From Alphaproteobacteria bacterium (GTDB lineage Bacteria > Pseudomonadota > Alphaproteobacteria > CALKHQ01): DNA of 64,000 nucleotides. A model generated the notes under the pieces. It saw nothing but the letters and a program-made list of their open reading frames with translations. It searched no databases and was not told the DNA's origin. The translations under genes and the position numbers were made by a program. Positions 1 through 8,152 of this stretch are shown here, piece by piece (the first letter of the stretch is position 1; every line of letters begins with the position of its first letter). The stretch is from positions 59,974 through 123,973 of the forward strand of contig JAWKYB010000017.1 in assembly GCA_041396705.1 (NCBI GenBank). Reading direction: 5' to 3'.

Positions 1-1061
1 ACGATGCCGGGGATGACGTCGTAGTTCACGTGCGCCTTCTCGCCGCCCAGGATCTCGGCCACCGCGACGCCTTCCTCCTCCGCCTTGTGCGCCAGCATCG
101 CGCCGGGAATGCAGTCGCCGATGGCATAGATGCCGGGTACGCTGGTCTGGAACGCCGCGTCGACGGTGATGAAGCCGCGCTTGTCGCGGGCGATGCCGAG
201 CTCGTCGAGGCCGAGGTCCTCGACATAGGGCCGCCGGCCGATCGACAGCAGCACCACGTCGGCTTCCATGGTTTCGGCCGCGCCGCCGGCGGCCGGCTCC
301 AGCGTCAGGGTGACCCCCTTCTTCGACGCCTTCGCAGCGGTGACCTTGGTGCCGAGCTTGAAGGTGAAGCCCTGCTTGCCGAGCACGCGCTGGAACAGCT
401 TCGAGATCTCGCCGTCCATGCCGGGCGTGATGCGGTCGAGGAACTCCACCACCGTGACCTCCGCCCCCAGCCGCCGCCAGACCGAGCCCATCTCCAGGCC
501 GATATAGCCGCCGCCGATCACCACCAGGTGCTTCGGCACCGCCTGCAGCGTCAGTGCGCCGGTCGAGGTGACGATGCGCTGCTCGTCGACCTCGACGCCC
601 GGCAGCGGCATGGACTCCGAGCCGGTGGCGATGACGATCGAGTCCGCCGTCAGCGTCGAGGTCTCGCCGTCGGCGTCGGTCACCTGCACCTTGCCGGGCG
701 CCAGGATTCGGCCGGTGCCCTCGATCCACTCGATGTCGTTCTTGTCGAACAGGAAGGCGATGCCCTTGGTCAGGTCCTTCACCACCTTGTCCTTGCGCGC
801 CAGCATGGCGGCGAGGTCGAGCCCGACGCCGCCGATCTTGATGCCGTGCGCCGCCAGGCCGTGCTGGGCCTCGGCGTAGAGCTCGGAGGACTGCAGCAGC
901 GCCTTGGACGGGATGCAGCCGACATTGAGGCAGGTGCCGCCCAGCGCGCCGCGCTTCTCGATCACGCCCACCTCCAGGCCGAGCTGGGCGGCGCGGATGG
1001 CCGAGACGTAGCCGCCGGGACCGGCGCCGATGTAGAGCACGTCGAAGTCTGTGTCGGCCAT
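1..1061 (-). CDS. lpdA: Dihydrolipoamide dehydrogenase (E3), 5' part; gene runs off the window start
   Basis: Flavoprotein that reoxidises dihydrolipoamide in 2-oxo-acid dehydrogenase complexes, passing electrons to NAD. About 353 N-terminal residues are visible; the C-terminal dimerisation domain lies outside the window. Seen: an N-terminal FAD Rossmann motif GAGPGG near residues 12-17; the redox-active disulfide in GGTCLNVGCIPSK, cysteines at about 44 and 49; a second Rossmann motif GGGYIG for NAD in the middle; and the late FAD-binding segment YAIGDC. The ATG at 1061 is preceded by AGGA about ten bases upstream. The dehydrogenase and acyltransferase partner genes are not in view, so which complex it serves is open. 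Confidence 0.95.
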   Translation of the reverse strand, partial: MADTDFDVLYIGAGPGGYVSAIRAAQLGLEVGVIEKRGALGGTCLNVGCIPSKALLQSSELYAEAQHGLAAHGIKIGGVGLDLAAMLARKDKVVKDLTKGIAFLFDKNDIEWIEGTGRILAPGKVQVTDADGETSTLTADSIVIATGSESMPLPGVEVDEQRIVTSTGALTLQAVPKHLVVIGGGYIGLEMGSVWRRLGAEVTVVEFLDRITPGMDGEISKLFQRVLGKQGFTFKLGTKVTAAKASKKGVTLTLEPAAGGAAETMEADVVLLSIGRRPYVEDLGLDELGIARDKRGFITVDAAFQTSVPGIYAIGDCIPGAMLAHKAEEEGVAVAEILGGEKAHVNYDVIPGI

Positions 1062-1213
1062 GGGAGTTCCTGTCGAACGCTATGGGGCAGGGATGCTGAC
1101 ACCGAAAATGCCGCAACCGCCGCACCGCGGCAAGGCGGGTGCCCGCCCTGCCGCGCATGGCGGCCATGCGTGCCGCACCGGCGATCAATATTGTGCGAGT
1201 GCGAACAAATCCA

Positions 1214-1241
1214 TTGCGCACTGCAAAACGGCGCCTATATC
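1214..1241 (+). promoter_or_regulatory. Candidate sigma-70-type promoter for the small HTH gene
   Basis: TTGCGC at 1214-1219 and TATATC at 1236-1241 are separated by 16 bases, about 75 bases before the ATG at 1319. The -10 match is good and the -35 partial; no experimental support is available. Confidence 0.35.
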
Positions 1242-1318
1242 ATGGTCGCCGGATGCCCACGGATTGGGCCCGGACGGCCGCACATTTCGGCCGGATCGCT
1301 TCCAGATGAGGTAGTCAG

Positions 1319-1558
1319 ATGTTGCTCGAGGATTGCGGCGCCGTGGTCAGTGCGCTGCGGAGCCATGCGTTCATGACCCAGGCCGAGCTGGCCGAGATGA
1401 TGTTGCGCTCGCCGGCCGAGGTCGCGGCGATCGAGGAGGGCCAGCAGCCGCTGGTCGAGGCCGACCTGCGTGCGCTTGCGCGCATCTTCGGGCTGAACGA
1501 GGCGCGCCTGATGCAGCTTGCCCGCCCCGCCAATATCGGCACCAAGGTCGCCGCCTGA
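1319..1558 (+). CDS. Small helix-turn-helix (XRE/Cro-like) protein, 79 aa
   Basis: Residues about 18-65 have the spacing of a Cro/CI-type HTH: a helix beginning MTQAELAEMM, a recognition-helix-like segment SPAEVAAIEEGQQP, then ADLRALARIFGL. It is therefore probably a small DNA-binding regulator, with no other domain. The ATG at 1319 is the first start in frame; an internal ATG at codon 19 (MTQAEL) would still keep the whole HTH and is a real alternative. It stands alone between lpdA (divergent) and a VOC gene (convergent), so its target is unknown. The GC-rich codon use fits the neighbours. Confidence 0.65.
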   Translation: MLLEDCGAVVSALRSHAFMTQAELAEMMLRSPAEVAAIEEGQQPLVEADLRALARIFGLNEARLMQLARPANIGTKVAA

Positions 1559-1570
1559 CCGATTTGCGGA

Positions 1571-1592
1571 CCCGCCGGCAGGCGCCGGCGGG
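1571..1592. terminator. GC-rich hairpin between convergent genes
   Basis: A perfect 9-bp stem (CCCGCCGGC / GCCGGCGGG) with a 4-base loop lies between the stop of the HTH gene (1558) and the stop of the VOC gene (1603). There is no T-tract, so it is only a plausible bidirectional transcription barrier. Confidence 0.35.
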
Positions 1593-1602
1593 CCCAACCT
1601 GC

Positions 1603-1989
1603 TCACGCCGGCCCGGTGCGGGTGAACAGCCCGATCGAATTGCCGTCCGGATCGCAGCAATAGGCGAACCGTCCCGCCGGGATCGCGATCGGCGGCGAGA
1701 CCACCGTGCCGCCGGCCTGTTCCAGTCGCGCCACCGCATCCTCCAGCCTGTCGGGCACCAGCAGGTGCACCGTCGGCCCGGTGCCGTCGGCGGCCGGCTT
1801 GCCGGGATAGAGGTGGCCGGCGACGCCGCTGCCGTTCTCGGTCGGGAACACCGCCATCGGATTGGGGCCCATGTTGTCGACCCGGTTCAGCCGGGTGGCG
1901 AACACCGCCTCGTAGAAGCGGATCGCCTGGTCGAGGTCGCTGACCGGAATCTCGGCCCAGACCGTGAAGTTCGCCGGTGCACCACTCAT
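1603..1989 (-). CDS. VOC/glyoxalase-fold family protein
   Basis: About 128 residues with the vicinal-oxygen-chelate layout: a beta strand FTVWAEIPVSDLDQAIRFYE at the N-terminus, a central HLLV strand, and a C-terminal DPDGNSIGLF segment typical of the last strand in PhnB/glyoxalase-like proteins. These proteins are usually metal-dependent lyases, dioxygenases or resistance proteins; nothing here fixes the substrate. The ATG at 1989 is chosen because GGGAGAA lies just upstream; a longer frame to 2049 starts inside a perfect inverted repeat and looks artefactual. It is a single gene following the esterase on the same strand. Confidence 0.8.
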   Translation of the reverse strand: MSGAPANFTVWAEIPVSDLDQAIRFYEAVFATRLNRVDNMGPNPMAVFPTENGSGVAGHLYPGKPAADGTGPTVHLLVPDRLEDAVARLEQAGGTVVSPPIAIPAGRFAYCCDPDGNSIGLFTRTGPA

Positions 1990-2032
1990 TTCGCGTTCTC
2001 CCGTCGGATGGTTGACGGGACGAGTGTGCATG

Positions 2033-2064
2033 CCGTCTCCTGACAACATTTTGTCAGGAGACGG
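2033..2064. promoter_or_regulatory. Perfect 14-bp inverted repeat upstream of the VOC gene
   Basis: CCGTCTCCTGACAA at 2033-2046 is matched exactly by its reverse complement at 2051-2064 around a 4-base loop. It lies 44-75 bases before the VOC start and just after the esterase stop. It could be an operator for a dimeric regulator, or a stem ending the esterase transcript; there is no T-tract on the esterase strand. Confidence 0.5.
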
Positions 2065-2079
2065 GGCGGCGACTGCGGT

Positions 2080-2913
2080 TCAGCCGTGCAGGCTCTGCAC
2101 CCAGGTCCAGGCGCCGTCCAGCCAGCCGCGCGGCATCATGTGGCCGCCGTCGTGCAGGCACAGCTCGACCTGCTTGCCGCTGGCGCAGCTGGTCCATTCC
2201 TGGCATTCGAGCGAGCCCTCGACGACCACCCGGTCCGGTTCCGGGCGGCACTGGTCCTGCGCGCGCCACAGCGCGACGGCGCGCAGCACATCGCCCTGGC
2301 GCCAGAGGCCGGCGATCGGCCGTCCCGCCATCGGCACCACCGTGTCGGCGGTGCCGTGCACGTGGCGCATGTTGACGGCGGCGGTCGGACAGCTGGTCGC
2401 CTGCGGCTCCCAGAACGCGCCGGCGATCGGCGCGAAGGCGGCATAGTCGTCGCCGCGGTAGCAGGCGATGTCCCACGCCATCGAGCCGCCCTGGCTGAAG
2501 CCGGTGACCCAGAACAGCGCCTCGTCGATCGGCCAGCGCGCCATCGCGTCGGCGCGAACCGCATCCATGAAGGCCAGCTCGTCGCGATCCTGCGACGGCG
2601 AGCCGACGTGCGACCAGGTCCTGTCGACGCCGTTCGGCACGATCAGCAGGATGCCGCGTTCGGAAAAGGCGCGGACCAGGCCGTCGTTGCCCATCACCCC
2701 GGCCGCCGACGAGCCGTAGCCGTGGAAGAACACCGCCGCCGGCAGGGTCGAGCGGCCGTCCCAGCCTTCTGGCACGGCGACCCGGTAGACCCCGCCGTCG
2801 ACCGCGCAGTCGCTGTCGCGGCCGCACGCCGCGGCGGTGCCCGAGATTGCGGCCACTCCGGCGCCCAGCGCTATTGCCGCGAGCACCGCCCTGCGCATGC
2901 TCCCATCCGTCAT
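2080..2913 (-). CDS. Secreted PHB-depolymerase/feruloyl-esterase-type alpha/beta hydrolase
   Basis: About 277 residues. The N-terminus MRRAVLAAIALGAGVAAISG then AAACG is a signal peptide, so the enzyme is exported. The body matches the LpqC/poly(3-hydroxybutyrate) depolymerase family (COG3509): FFHGYGSS oxyanion region, nucleophile elbow GFSQGGS, acid in GTADTVVP, and catalytic histidine in HDGGHMMP. Several cysteines suggest disulfides. It probably hydrolyses esters outside the cytoplasm; the actual substrate (polyhydroxyalkanoate, feruloyl or acetyl esters) cannot be read from sequence. The start at 2913 has GGAGGCGAGGG upstream; the frame stays open to 3132 but that part is non-coding in character. 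Confidence 0.85.
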   Translation of the reverse strand: MTDGSMRRAVLAAIALGAGVAAISGTAAACGRDSDCAVDGGVYRVAVPEGWDGRSTLPAAVFFHGYGSSAAGVMGNDGLVRAFSERGILLIVPNGVDRTWSHVGSPSQDRDELAFMDAVRADAMARWPIDEALFWVTGFSQGGSMAWDIACYRGDDYAAFAPIAGAFWEPQATSCPTAAVNMRHVHGTADTVVPMAGRPIAGLWRQGDVLRAVALWRAQDQCRPEPDRVVVEGSLECQEWTSCASGKQVELCLHDGGHMMPRGWLDGAWTWVQSLHG

Positions 2914-3119
2914 GCCCTCGCCTCCATGCCGCCTCGCCGGTGTGCCGGCGCGGAGGCACGCTAGCGTTGCCGGACGGGCCTGTCCGCTCACAACTCGGCG
3001 ACCGTGCGGCACCGGACGGGGCGCGCCACCGGTCGAGTTGACCCTGTCCGGAGCGGTGGATATGGTGCGCCGCACCATGGCCATGGCCGGCCATTTCAAC
3101 ACGTCTGGCAGAGCACCCG

Positions 3120-3989
3120 ATGGCCGCTCCATCCTTCCAGGACCTGATCCTGCGCCTGCAGCGCTTCTGGGCCGACCGCGGCTGCGTGATCCTGCAACCC
3201 TATGACGTCGAGATGGGCGCCGGCACCTTCCACCCGGCGACCACGCTGCGCGCGCTTGGGCCGGAGCCGTGGCGCGCCGCCTATGTCCAGCCGTCGCGCC
3301 GGCCCACCGACGGGCGCTATGGCGAGAATCCGAACCGGCTGCAGCACTACTACCAGTTCCAGGCGATCCTGAAGCCGGCGCCGGAGGACAGCCAGACGCT
3401 CTATCTCGACAGCCTGCGCGAGCTCGGCATCGACCCGCTGGCCCACGACATCCGCTTCGTCGAGGACGACTGGGAAAGCCCGACGCTGGGCGCCTGGGGC
3501 CTGGGCTGGGAGGTGTGGTGCGACGGCATGGAGGTGTCGCAATACACCTATTTCCAGCAGGTCGGCGGCATCGAGTGCGACCCGACCTCGACCGAGCTGA
3601 CCTACGGGCTGGAGCGGCTGGCGATGTACGTCCAGGGGGTCGACAACGTCTACGACCTCGACTTCAACGGCGCCGGCACGACCTATGGCGACGTGTACAA
3701 GCAGAACGAGGTCGAGTTCTCCGGCTTCAACTTCGAGCACGCCAACACCGAGCGGCTGTTCCGCCACTTCGGCGACGCCGAGGCGGAATGCGCCGCCCTG
3801 CTGGCGGCGAAGCTGCCGCTGCCGGCCTACGACCAGTGCATCAAGGCCAGCCACCTGTTCAACCTGCTCGACGCCCGCGGCGTCATCTCGGTGACCGAGC
3901 GCCAGGCCTATATCGGCCGCGTCCGCGCGCTGGCCAAGGGCTGCGCCGAGGCCTGGCTCGCCAGCCGCGGCCACGCGGCAGCGGCGTGA
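3120..3989 (+). CDS. glyQ: Glycyl-tRNA synthetase alpha subunit
   Basis: Catalytic subunit of the bacterial alpha2beta2 glycyl-tRNA synthetase, charging tRNA-Gly. The 289 residues are full length for GlyQ. It has the class II core typical of the family: the opening FQDLILRLQRFWADRGC, the segment RPTDGRYGENPNRLQHYYQFQ, and GLERLAMYVQGV as motif 3. It heads a transcription unit glyQ-glyS-metW; glyS begins about 120 bases further on. Confidence 0.97.
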   Translation: MAAPSFQDLILRLQRFWADRGCVILQPYDVEMGAGTFHPATTLRALGPEPWRAAYVQPSRRPTDGRYGENPNRLQHYYQFQAILKPAPEDSQTLYLDSLRELGIDPLAHDIRFVEDDWESPTLGAWGLGWEVWCDGMEVSQYTYFQQVGGIECDPTSTELTYGLERLAMYVQGVDNVYDLDFNGAGTTYGDVYKQNEVEFSGFNFEHANTERLFRHFGDAEAECAALLAAKLPLPAYDQCIKASHLFNLLDARGVISVTERQAYIGRVRALAKGCAEAWLASRGHAAAA

Positions 3990-4112
3990 CGATGGTCGCC
4001 ATCGAGGCAACGCGCCTTCCTTCTCGCTCTCCCGGCATGGGCGAGGGCCGGGGAGGGGGCTTCGGCGCGGGCGGCGACCGGCATGCGGCCGTGCCGGCAA
4101 GAGGGCACTCGA

Positions 4113-6188
4113 ATGGCTGAGTTCCTGCTCGAGATCTTCAGCGAGGAGATTCCGGCGCGGATGCAGCGGCGGGCGGCGGAGGATCTGCACCGCATCGTCA
4201 CCGACGGGCTGAAGGCGCAGCAGCTTGCGTTCGACCGCGCCGAGGCCTTCGTCACGCCGCGCCGGCTGTGCCTGGTTATCGACGGCCTGCCGACCGCCCA
4301 GCCGGATGTCGCCGAGGAGCGCAAGGGCCCGCGGGTCGGCGCGCCGGAGCAGGCGATGCAGGGCTTCCTGCGCTCGGTCGGCATGGCCGAGGACCAGCTC
4401 GAGCAGCGCGACATCAAGGGCACGCCGTTCTGGTTCGCGGTGGTCCGGCGCCAGGGCCGGCCGACGGTCGACGTGCTGCGCGAGCTGATCGGCGAGGCGA
4501 TGGCGGGCCTGCCGTGGCCGAAGTCGATGAAGGCCGGCTGGGGCGAGCTGCGCTGGGTGCGGCCGCTGCACCGCGTGCTGGCGCTGTTCGACGGCCGGCC
4601 GCTGGGCGGGACGCTGCACGGCGTGCCGCTGGTCGACTTCACCCACGGCCACCGTTTCCTGGCGCCCGACCGCATCGCCGTGACCGGCTTCGCCGACTAT
4701 CGCGACAAGCTGCGCGCCGCCAAGGTGGTGCTGGACAGCGCCGAGCGGGCCGCGATGATCGCCGACCAGGCCCGCGCGCTGGCCGCGGCCGAGGGGCTGG
4801 AGGTCGACCTCGACGGCGGCCTGCTGGCCGAGAACGCCGGGCTGGTCGAGTGGCCGGTGGCGCTGATGGGGCGGATCGACGACGCCTTCATGCGGGTGCC
4901 GCCGGAGGTGCTGCGCACCACCATGGCCGCCAACCAGAAATACCTGACCCTGCGCGACGCCGACGGCGCGATGGCGCCGCGCTTCATCCTGGTCTCCAAC
5001 CTCGCGGCGAAGGACGGCGGCAAGGCGATCGTCGCCGGCAACGAGCGGGTGCTGCGCGCGCGGCTGTCCGACGCCGCCTTCTTCTGGGACCAGGACCGCA
5101 AGCACAGCCTGGAAAGCCGGCTGCCGGCGCTGAACGGCATCGTCTTCCATGCCCGGCTCGGCTCGGTCGGCGACAAGGTCGACCGGGTCGAGGCGCTGGC
5201 GGTGGAGATCGCCCGCCATGTCGACGGCGCCGACCCGGACCGCGTGCGCTCCGCCGCGCGGCTGGCCAAGGCCGACCTGACCACGGCGATGGTCTACGAG
5301 TTCGGCGAGCTGCAGGGCGTGATGGGCCGCTATTACGCGCTCAACGACGGCGAGCACCCGGAAGTGGCCGACGCGATCCGCGACCACTACGCCCCGGAGG
5401 GGCCGAGCGACGCCTGCCCGTCCGCCCCGGTCAGCGTGGCGGTGGCGCTGGCCGAGAAGATCGACATCCTGGTCGGCTTCTGGGCGATCGACGAGAAGCC
5501 GACCGGCTCGAAGGACCCCTATGCGCTGCGCCGCGCCGCGCTGGGCGTGATCCGACTGGTACTGGAGAACGGGCTGAGGCTGCCGTTGGGCGCGGCCTTT
5601 TCCGCAGCGCTTGCCAATGTCCCCGCGGCGGTTGCAGGCCCGGTTGACGGCGCCACGCTTGCCGCCGACCTGCTCGGCTTCTTCGCCGACCGGCTGAAGG
5701 TGCACCTGAAAACCGAGGGCGTGTCCCACGACCGGATCAGCGCGGTGTTCGCGCGCACCGCCGACGACGACCTGGTGCGGTTGATGGCGCGGGTGCGCGC
5801 GCTGGGCGACTTCCTGGCCGGCGACGACGGCGCCAACCTGCTGGTTGCCTATCGCCGCGCCGCCAACATCTTGCGCATCGAGGAGAAGAAGGACGGCCGC
5901 AGCTATGCGGCGCCGGCCGACCCGGCCGGCTTCGCCCAGGAGGAGGAGCGGGCGCTGCAGGCCGCGCTGGACGCGGCCCGTGCCGCGACCGCGGATGCGA
6001 TCGCGGCGGAGGACTTCGCCGGGGCGATGGCGGCGCTGGCCGCCCTGCGCGCGCCGGTCGACGCCTTCTTCGATGCGGTGACGGTCAACGTCGACGACCG
6101 GGCCTTGCGCGCGAACCGGCTGGCGCTGCTGGCCGAGATCCGCGACGCGATGGACAGCGTCGCCGACTTTTCGCAGATTACGGGATGA
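4113..6188 (+). CDS. glyS: Glycyl-tRNA synthetase beta subunit
   Basis: tRNA-recognition subunit of the two-subunit glycyl-tRNA synthetase. 691 residues, normal length, starting MAEFLLEIFSEEIPARMQ, the invariant GlyS N-terminus; the frame upstream to 4083 is dismissed because of this. The central segment has the family's KYLTLRDADG-type motif and a C-terminal anticodon-binding-like helical domain. The stop TGA overlaps the ATG of metW, so the two are translationally coupled. Confidence 0.97.
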   Translation: MAEFLLEIFSEEIPARMQRRAAEDLHRIVTDGLKAQQLAFDRAEAFVTPRRLCLVIDGLPTAQPDVAEERKGPRVGAPEQAMQGFLRSVGMAEDQLEQRDIKGTPFWFAVVRRQGRPTVDVLRELIGEAMAGLPWPKSMKAGWGELRWVRPLHRVLALFDGRPLGGTLHGVPLVDFTHGHRFLAPDRIAVTGFADYRDKLRAAKVVLDSAERAAMIADQARALAAAEGLEVDLDGGLLAENAGLVEWPVALMGRIDDAFMRVPPEVLRTTMAANQKYLTLRDADGAMAPRFILVSNLAAKDGGKAIVAGNERVLRARLSDAAFFWDQDRKHSLESRLPALNGIVFHARLGSVGDKVDRVEALAVEIARHVDGADPDRVRSAARLAKADLTTAMVYEFGELQGVMGRYYALNDGEHPEVADAIRDHYAPEGPSDACPSAPVSVAVALAEKIDILVGFWAIDEKPTGSKDPYALRRAALGVIRLVLENGLRLPLGAAFSAALANVPAAVAGPVDGATLAADLLGFFADRLKVHLKTEGVSHDRISAVFARTADDDLVRLMARVRALGDFLAGDDGANLLVAYRRAANILRIEEKKDGRSYAAPADPAGFAQEEERALQAALDAARAATADAIAAEDFAGAMAALAALRAPVDAFFDAVTVNVDDRALRANRLALLAEIRDAMDSVADFSQITG

Positions 6189-6832
6189 ACGCCATCAATC
6201 CGGACATCGCGCTGGTGCAGACCGACGGGCCGATCCGCCCCGACCTGCGGCTGATCGCCGAGATGGTGCCGCAGGGCGCGCGCGTGCTCGACATCGGCTG
6301 CGGCGACGGCGCGCTGCTGGAATATCTGGTCCGTCACAAGGGCGTCGACGGCCGCGGCATCGAGCTGAACCAGGAACGGGTGGCGGTCGGCATCGGGCGC
6401 GGGCTGGCGGTGATCCAGGGCGACGCCGACACCGACCTCGACGACTATCCCGAGGGCGCCTTCGACCTGTGCATCCTCAGCCAGACCATCCAGGCCACCC
6501 GCGCGCCCGACAAGGTGCTGGCCAACCTGGTGCGGATCGGAAAAGCCGCGATCGTCTCGCTGCCCAACTTCGGCTCGTGGCGCATGCGCCTCAGCCTGCT
6601 GCTGAACGGACGCATGCCGGTGACCCGGACGCTGCCGAACAGCTGGTACGAGACGCAGAATATCCACTTCTGCACCGTCCGCGACTTCGTGACCCTGTGC
6701 CACGACCTCGGCATCCGCATCGAGCAGAGCGAGGGCCTGGACCCGCGCGGCCGCATCTGCAGCCGCGACGCCACCCGCGGGCTGGCCAACCTGCGCTGCG
6801 ACCAGGCGATCTTCCTCTTGTCGAAACGCTGA
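6185..6832 (+). CDS. metW: MetW-type methionine biosynthesis protein (SAM-methyltransferase fold)
   Basis: 215 residues. Opens LRLIAEMVPQGARVLDIGCG, the MetW signature, with the SAM-binding motif DIGCGDG near residue 38 and the family-specific ILSQTIQATRAPDKVL and SLPNFGSWRMRL segments. In many proteobacteria MetW works with homoserine O-acyltransferase MetX in methionine synthesis, and the two genes are usually adjacent. Here it is instead coupled to glyS by an ATGA overlap and metX is not in the window. The product is confidently MetW; its biochemical role is less settled. Confidence 0.92.
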   Translation: MNAINPDIALVQTDGPIRPDLRLIAEMVPQGARVLDIGCGDGALLEYLVRHKGVDGRGIELNQERVAVGIGRGLAVIQGDADTDLDDYPEGAFDLCILSQTIQATRAPDKVLANLVRIGKAAIVSLPNFGSWRMRLSLLLNGRMPVTRTLPNSWYETQNIHFCTVRDFVTLCHDLGIRIEQSEGLDPRGRICSRDATRGLANLRCDQAIFLLSKR

Positions 6833-6850
6833 CCGCGGGGCCGCAAGCGC

Positions 6851-6907
6851 CGTAGCCCGGATGGCGCGCGAGCGAAATCCGGGAACCGGTCGTGGGCGGC
6901 GCGGGTC
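6851..6907. repeat. REP-like repeat, copy 1
   Basis: About 57 bases beginning GTAGCCCGGATGGCGCGCGA and continuing through an ATCCGGGAACCGGTCG core. A near-identical copy lies at 7898-7954. The type (CCCGGATG ... ATCCGGG) is the common palindromic intergenic repeat of proteobacteria. Confidence 0.75.
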
Positions 6908-7036
6908 ATTGCCGGTGCGCCTGGCCAGTGGAAACGCCCAGTCCGCGTCGGCGTAGTCACGGTTGGCCCTGCGCTGCCGCCATTCTGTCTTCCTGCGCCA
7001 GCCCCGCCCCGTGGGGGATGATCTCCAGGGCGGGAG

Positions 7037-7411
7037 TCAGAGAAGCTGTGGGTGATCGGCGATGAACTTCTCGATTTTCTCAGCAATCTCTTTGTAGTTC
7101 TTGGTCTTGCTGCCGGTCAGGCTGCGATAGTACCGGGCGCGCTCTTCGAAGTCGGCTTTGTCATAGGTTCCCTTTGACATGCCCCAATCCGAGCCCTCGG
7201 CGTAGTTCGTGCCGATCTTCTCGATGAGTTCATTGCGACAGGCGATCGGGTCGTTGTTGTACTCGAAATAGCCGTAGTAGGCATTGCCACCTTCCCGCGC
7301 GGTCCAGCCGAAATCGGAAAACCCGCCGCCCGAATTGAATTGCGCCCAGGCAAATCCAGGCTTGCCTGCTGCGATCGCCGCTTTCACTTCCGCAAGAGAT
7401 GTCGAAGCCAT
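7037..7411 (-). CDS. Hypothetical protein, 124 aa, unusually low GC
   Basis: No family recognised. The protein begins MASTSLAEVKAAIAAGKPGF, is soluble, rich in aromatic residues and glycine in the middle (AQFNSGGGFSDFGWTAREGG, then AYYGYFEYNN), and ends in a charged helix. Clear start: GGAGGAAAG sits just before the ATG at 7411. Base composition is visibly lower in GC than any neighbouring gene, and it lies between REP-like repeats and a duplicated RTX leader, so horizontal acquisition is likely. The frame upstream to 7513 lacks coding character. Confidence 0.7.
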   Translation of the reverse strand: MASTSLAEVKAAIAAGKPGFAWAQFNSGGGFSDFGWTAREGGNAYYGYFEYNNDPIACRNELIEKIGTNYAEGSDWGMSKGTYDKADFEERARYYRSLTGSKTKNYKEIAEKIEKFIADHPQLL

Positions 7412-7807
7412 AGACTTTCCTCCAAATCGTAGATGACAATCAAAACCAATCAAATATTCTGGATCGAACGCTCGCCGGTGTATCCTGCGCAACACGAACA
7501 ACCGCGCCAACAAGATGCGGCCGCATATTCATCGTCCATTGCCAATGATGATAGACTATAATCATTCACTATGCAACGCGGCGTGGCGGGCCATGGTGTG
7601 TGACATTGTTGATCCTGCCAAGCCGGTTGACGTTGTCTGCATTGACCCGCAATCGTAGCGCTCCTTCCCAGGACTGTCGGCGTTGCTGCTGCCAATGGCA
7701 ATCACACCCGTCGGCACCGAAGCGGCACGGCGGCGATCGAAGCTGCCGGCGGTGCTGAGCCGGGACATGCTTGGCCAATGCGCCCTTGTTGCGCCGGCAC
7801 CGACACT

Positions 7808-7895
7808 TCGCGCCGCGCCGTTGAACCGCCGCGCTGCCGTCTGCGACCCGCCGAATGCGACAACTTCGCGACGGGAGCACGGCAATGTTGCTGCA
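7808..7895 (+). repeat. Truncated duplicate of the RTX gene leader and start codon (copy A)
   Basis: About 88 bases match 9355-9442 with only about eight differences, including the leader GAATGCGACAACTTCGCGAC, the ribosome site GGGAG and the start ATGTTG. After the ATG at 7885 the frame meets a stop within nine codons, where a REP-like repeat begins. It is therefore a relic of a second RTX-type gene, or a duplicated regulatory region. Confidence 0.8.
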
Positions 7896-7897
7896 CC

Positions 7898-7990
7898 CGT
7901 GGCCCGGATGACGCGCGAGCGAGATCCGGGAACCGGTCGTGGGCGGCGCGGGTCCGACCCGGATTGCGCTGCGCTCCATCCGGGCTACGG
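7898..7990. repeat. REP-like repeat, copy 2, with complementary closing arm
   Basis: 7898-7954 repeats the element at 6851-6907 almost exactly; the sequence then continues to a closing arm ATCCGGGCTACGGG at 7978-7990 that is complementary to the opening arm CGTGGCCCGGAT. The whole is an imperfect palindrome of about 93 bases. Confidence 0.75.
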
Positions 7991-8152
7991 GTAGGGCGCC
8001 GCCACGCCACGGGCGTCGTCCGCCATGTCGAGCCCGGCGATGTCGAAAGAAGGGTTGGCCGGGCGATGCGCGGCTGCGGCATCGCTCCGGATTGCGCTGC
8101 GCCGCACACCGGCTACGGTCTGGCGTTTGCCGTGAAAGCGATCGGAGCACCG

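Larger units (their letters stand above)
7412..8152. other. Intergenic accessory stretch with repeats and a truncated gene start
   Basis: 741 bases without a convincing gene. It holds an AT-richer part just upstream of the low-GC gene (about 7412-7580), a degenerate stretch of unknown content (7580-7807), a truncated copy of the RTX gene leader (7808-7895), a REP-like repeat (7898-7990) and a further partial repeat arm ending CCGGCTACGG near 8087-8118. Short frames on both strands lack ribosome sites and recognisable similarity. Confidence 0.6.

Noticed and set aside
3096..5729. 877-codon open frame antisense to glyQ and glyS
   Set aside because: Arginine/glutamine/alanine/histidine-rich shadow of GC-rich coding DNA; glyQ and glyS are unmistakable on the other strand.
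7562..7885. 107-codon frame antisense through the truncated RTX leader
   Set aside because: Crosses a repeat, low-complexity, no ribosome site; explained by the duplicated leader.
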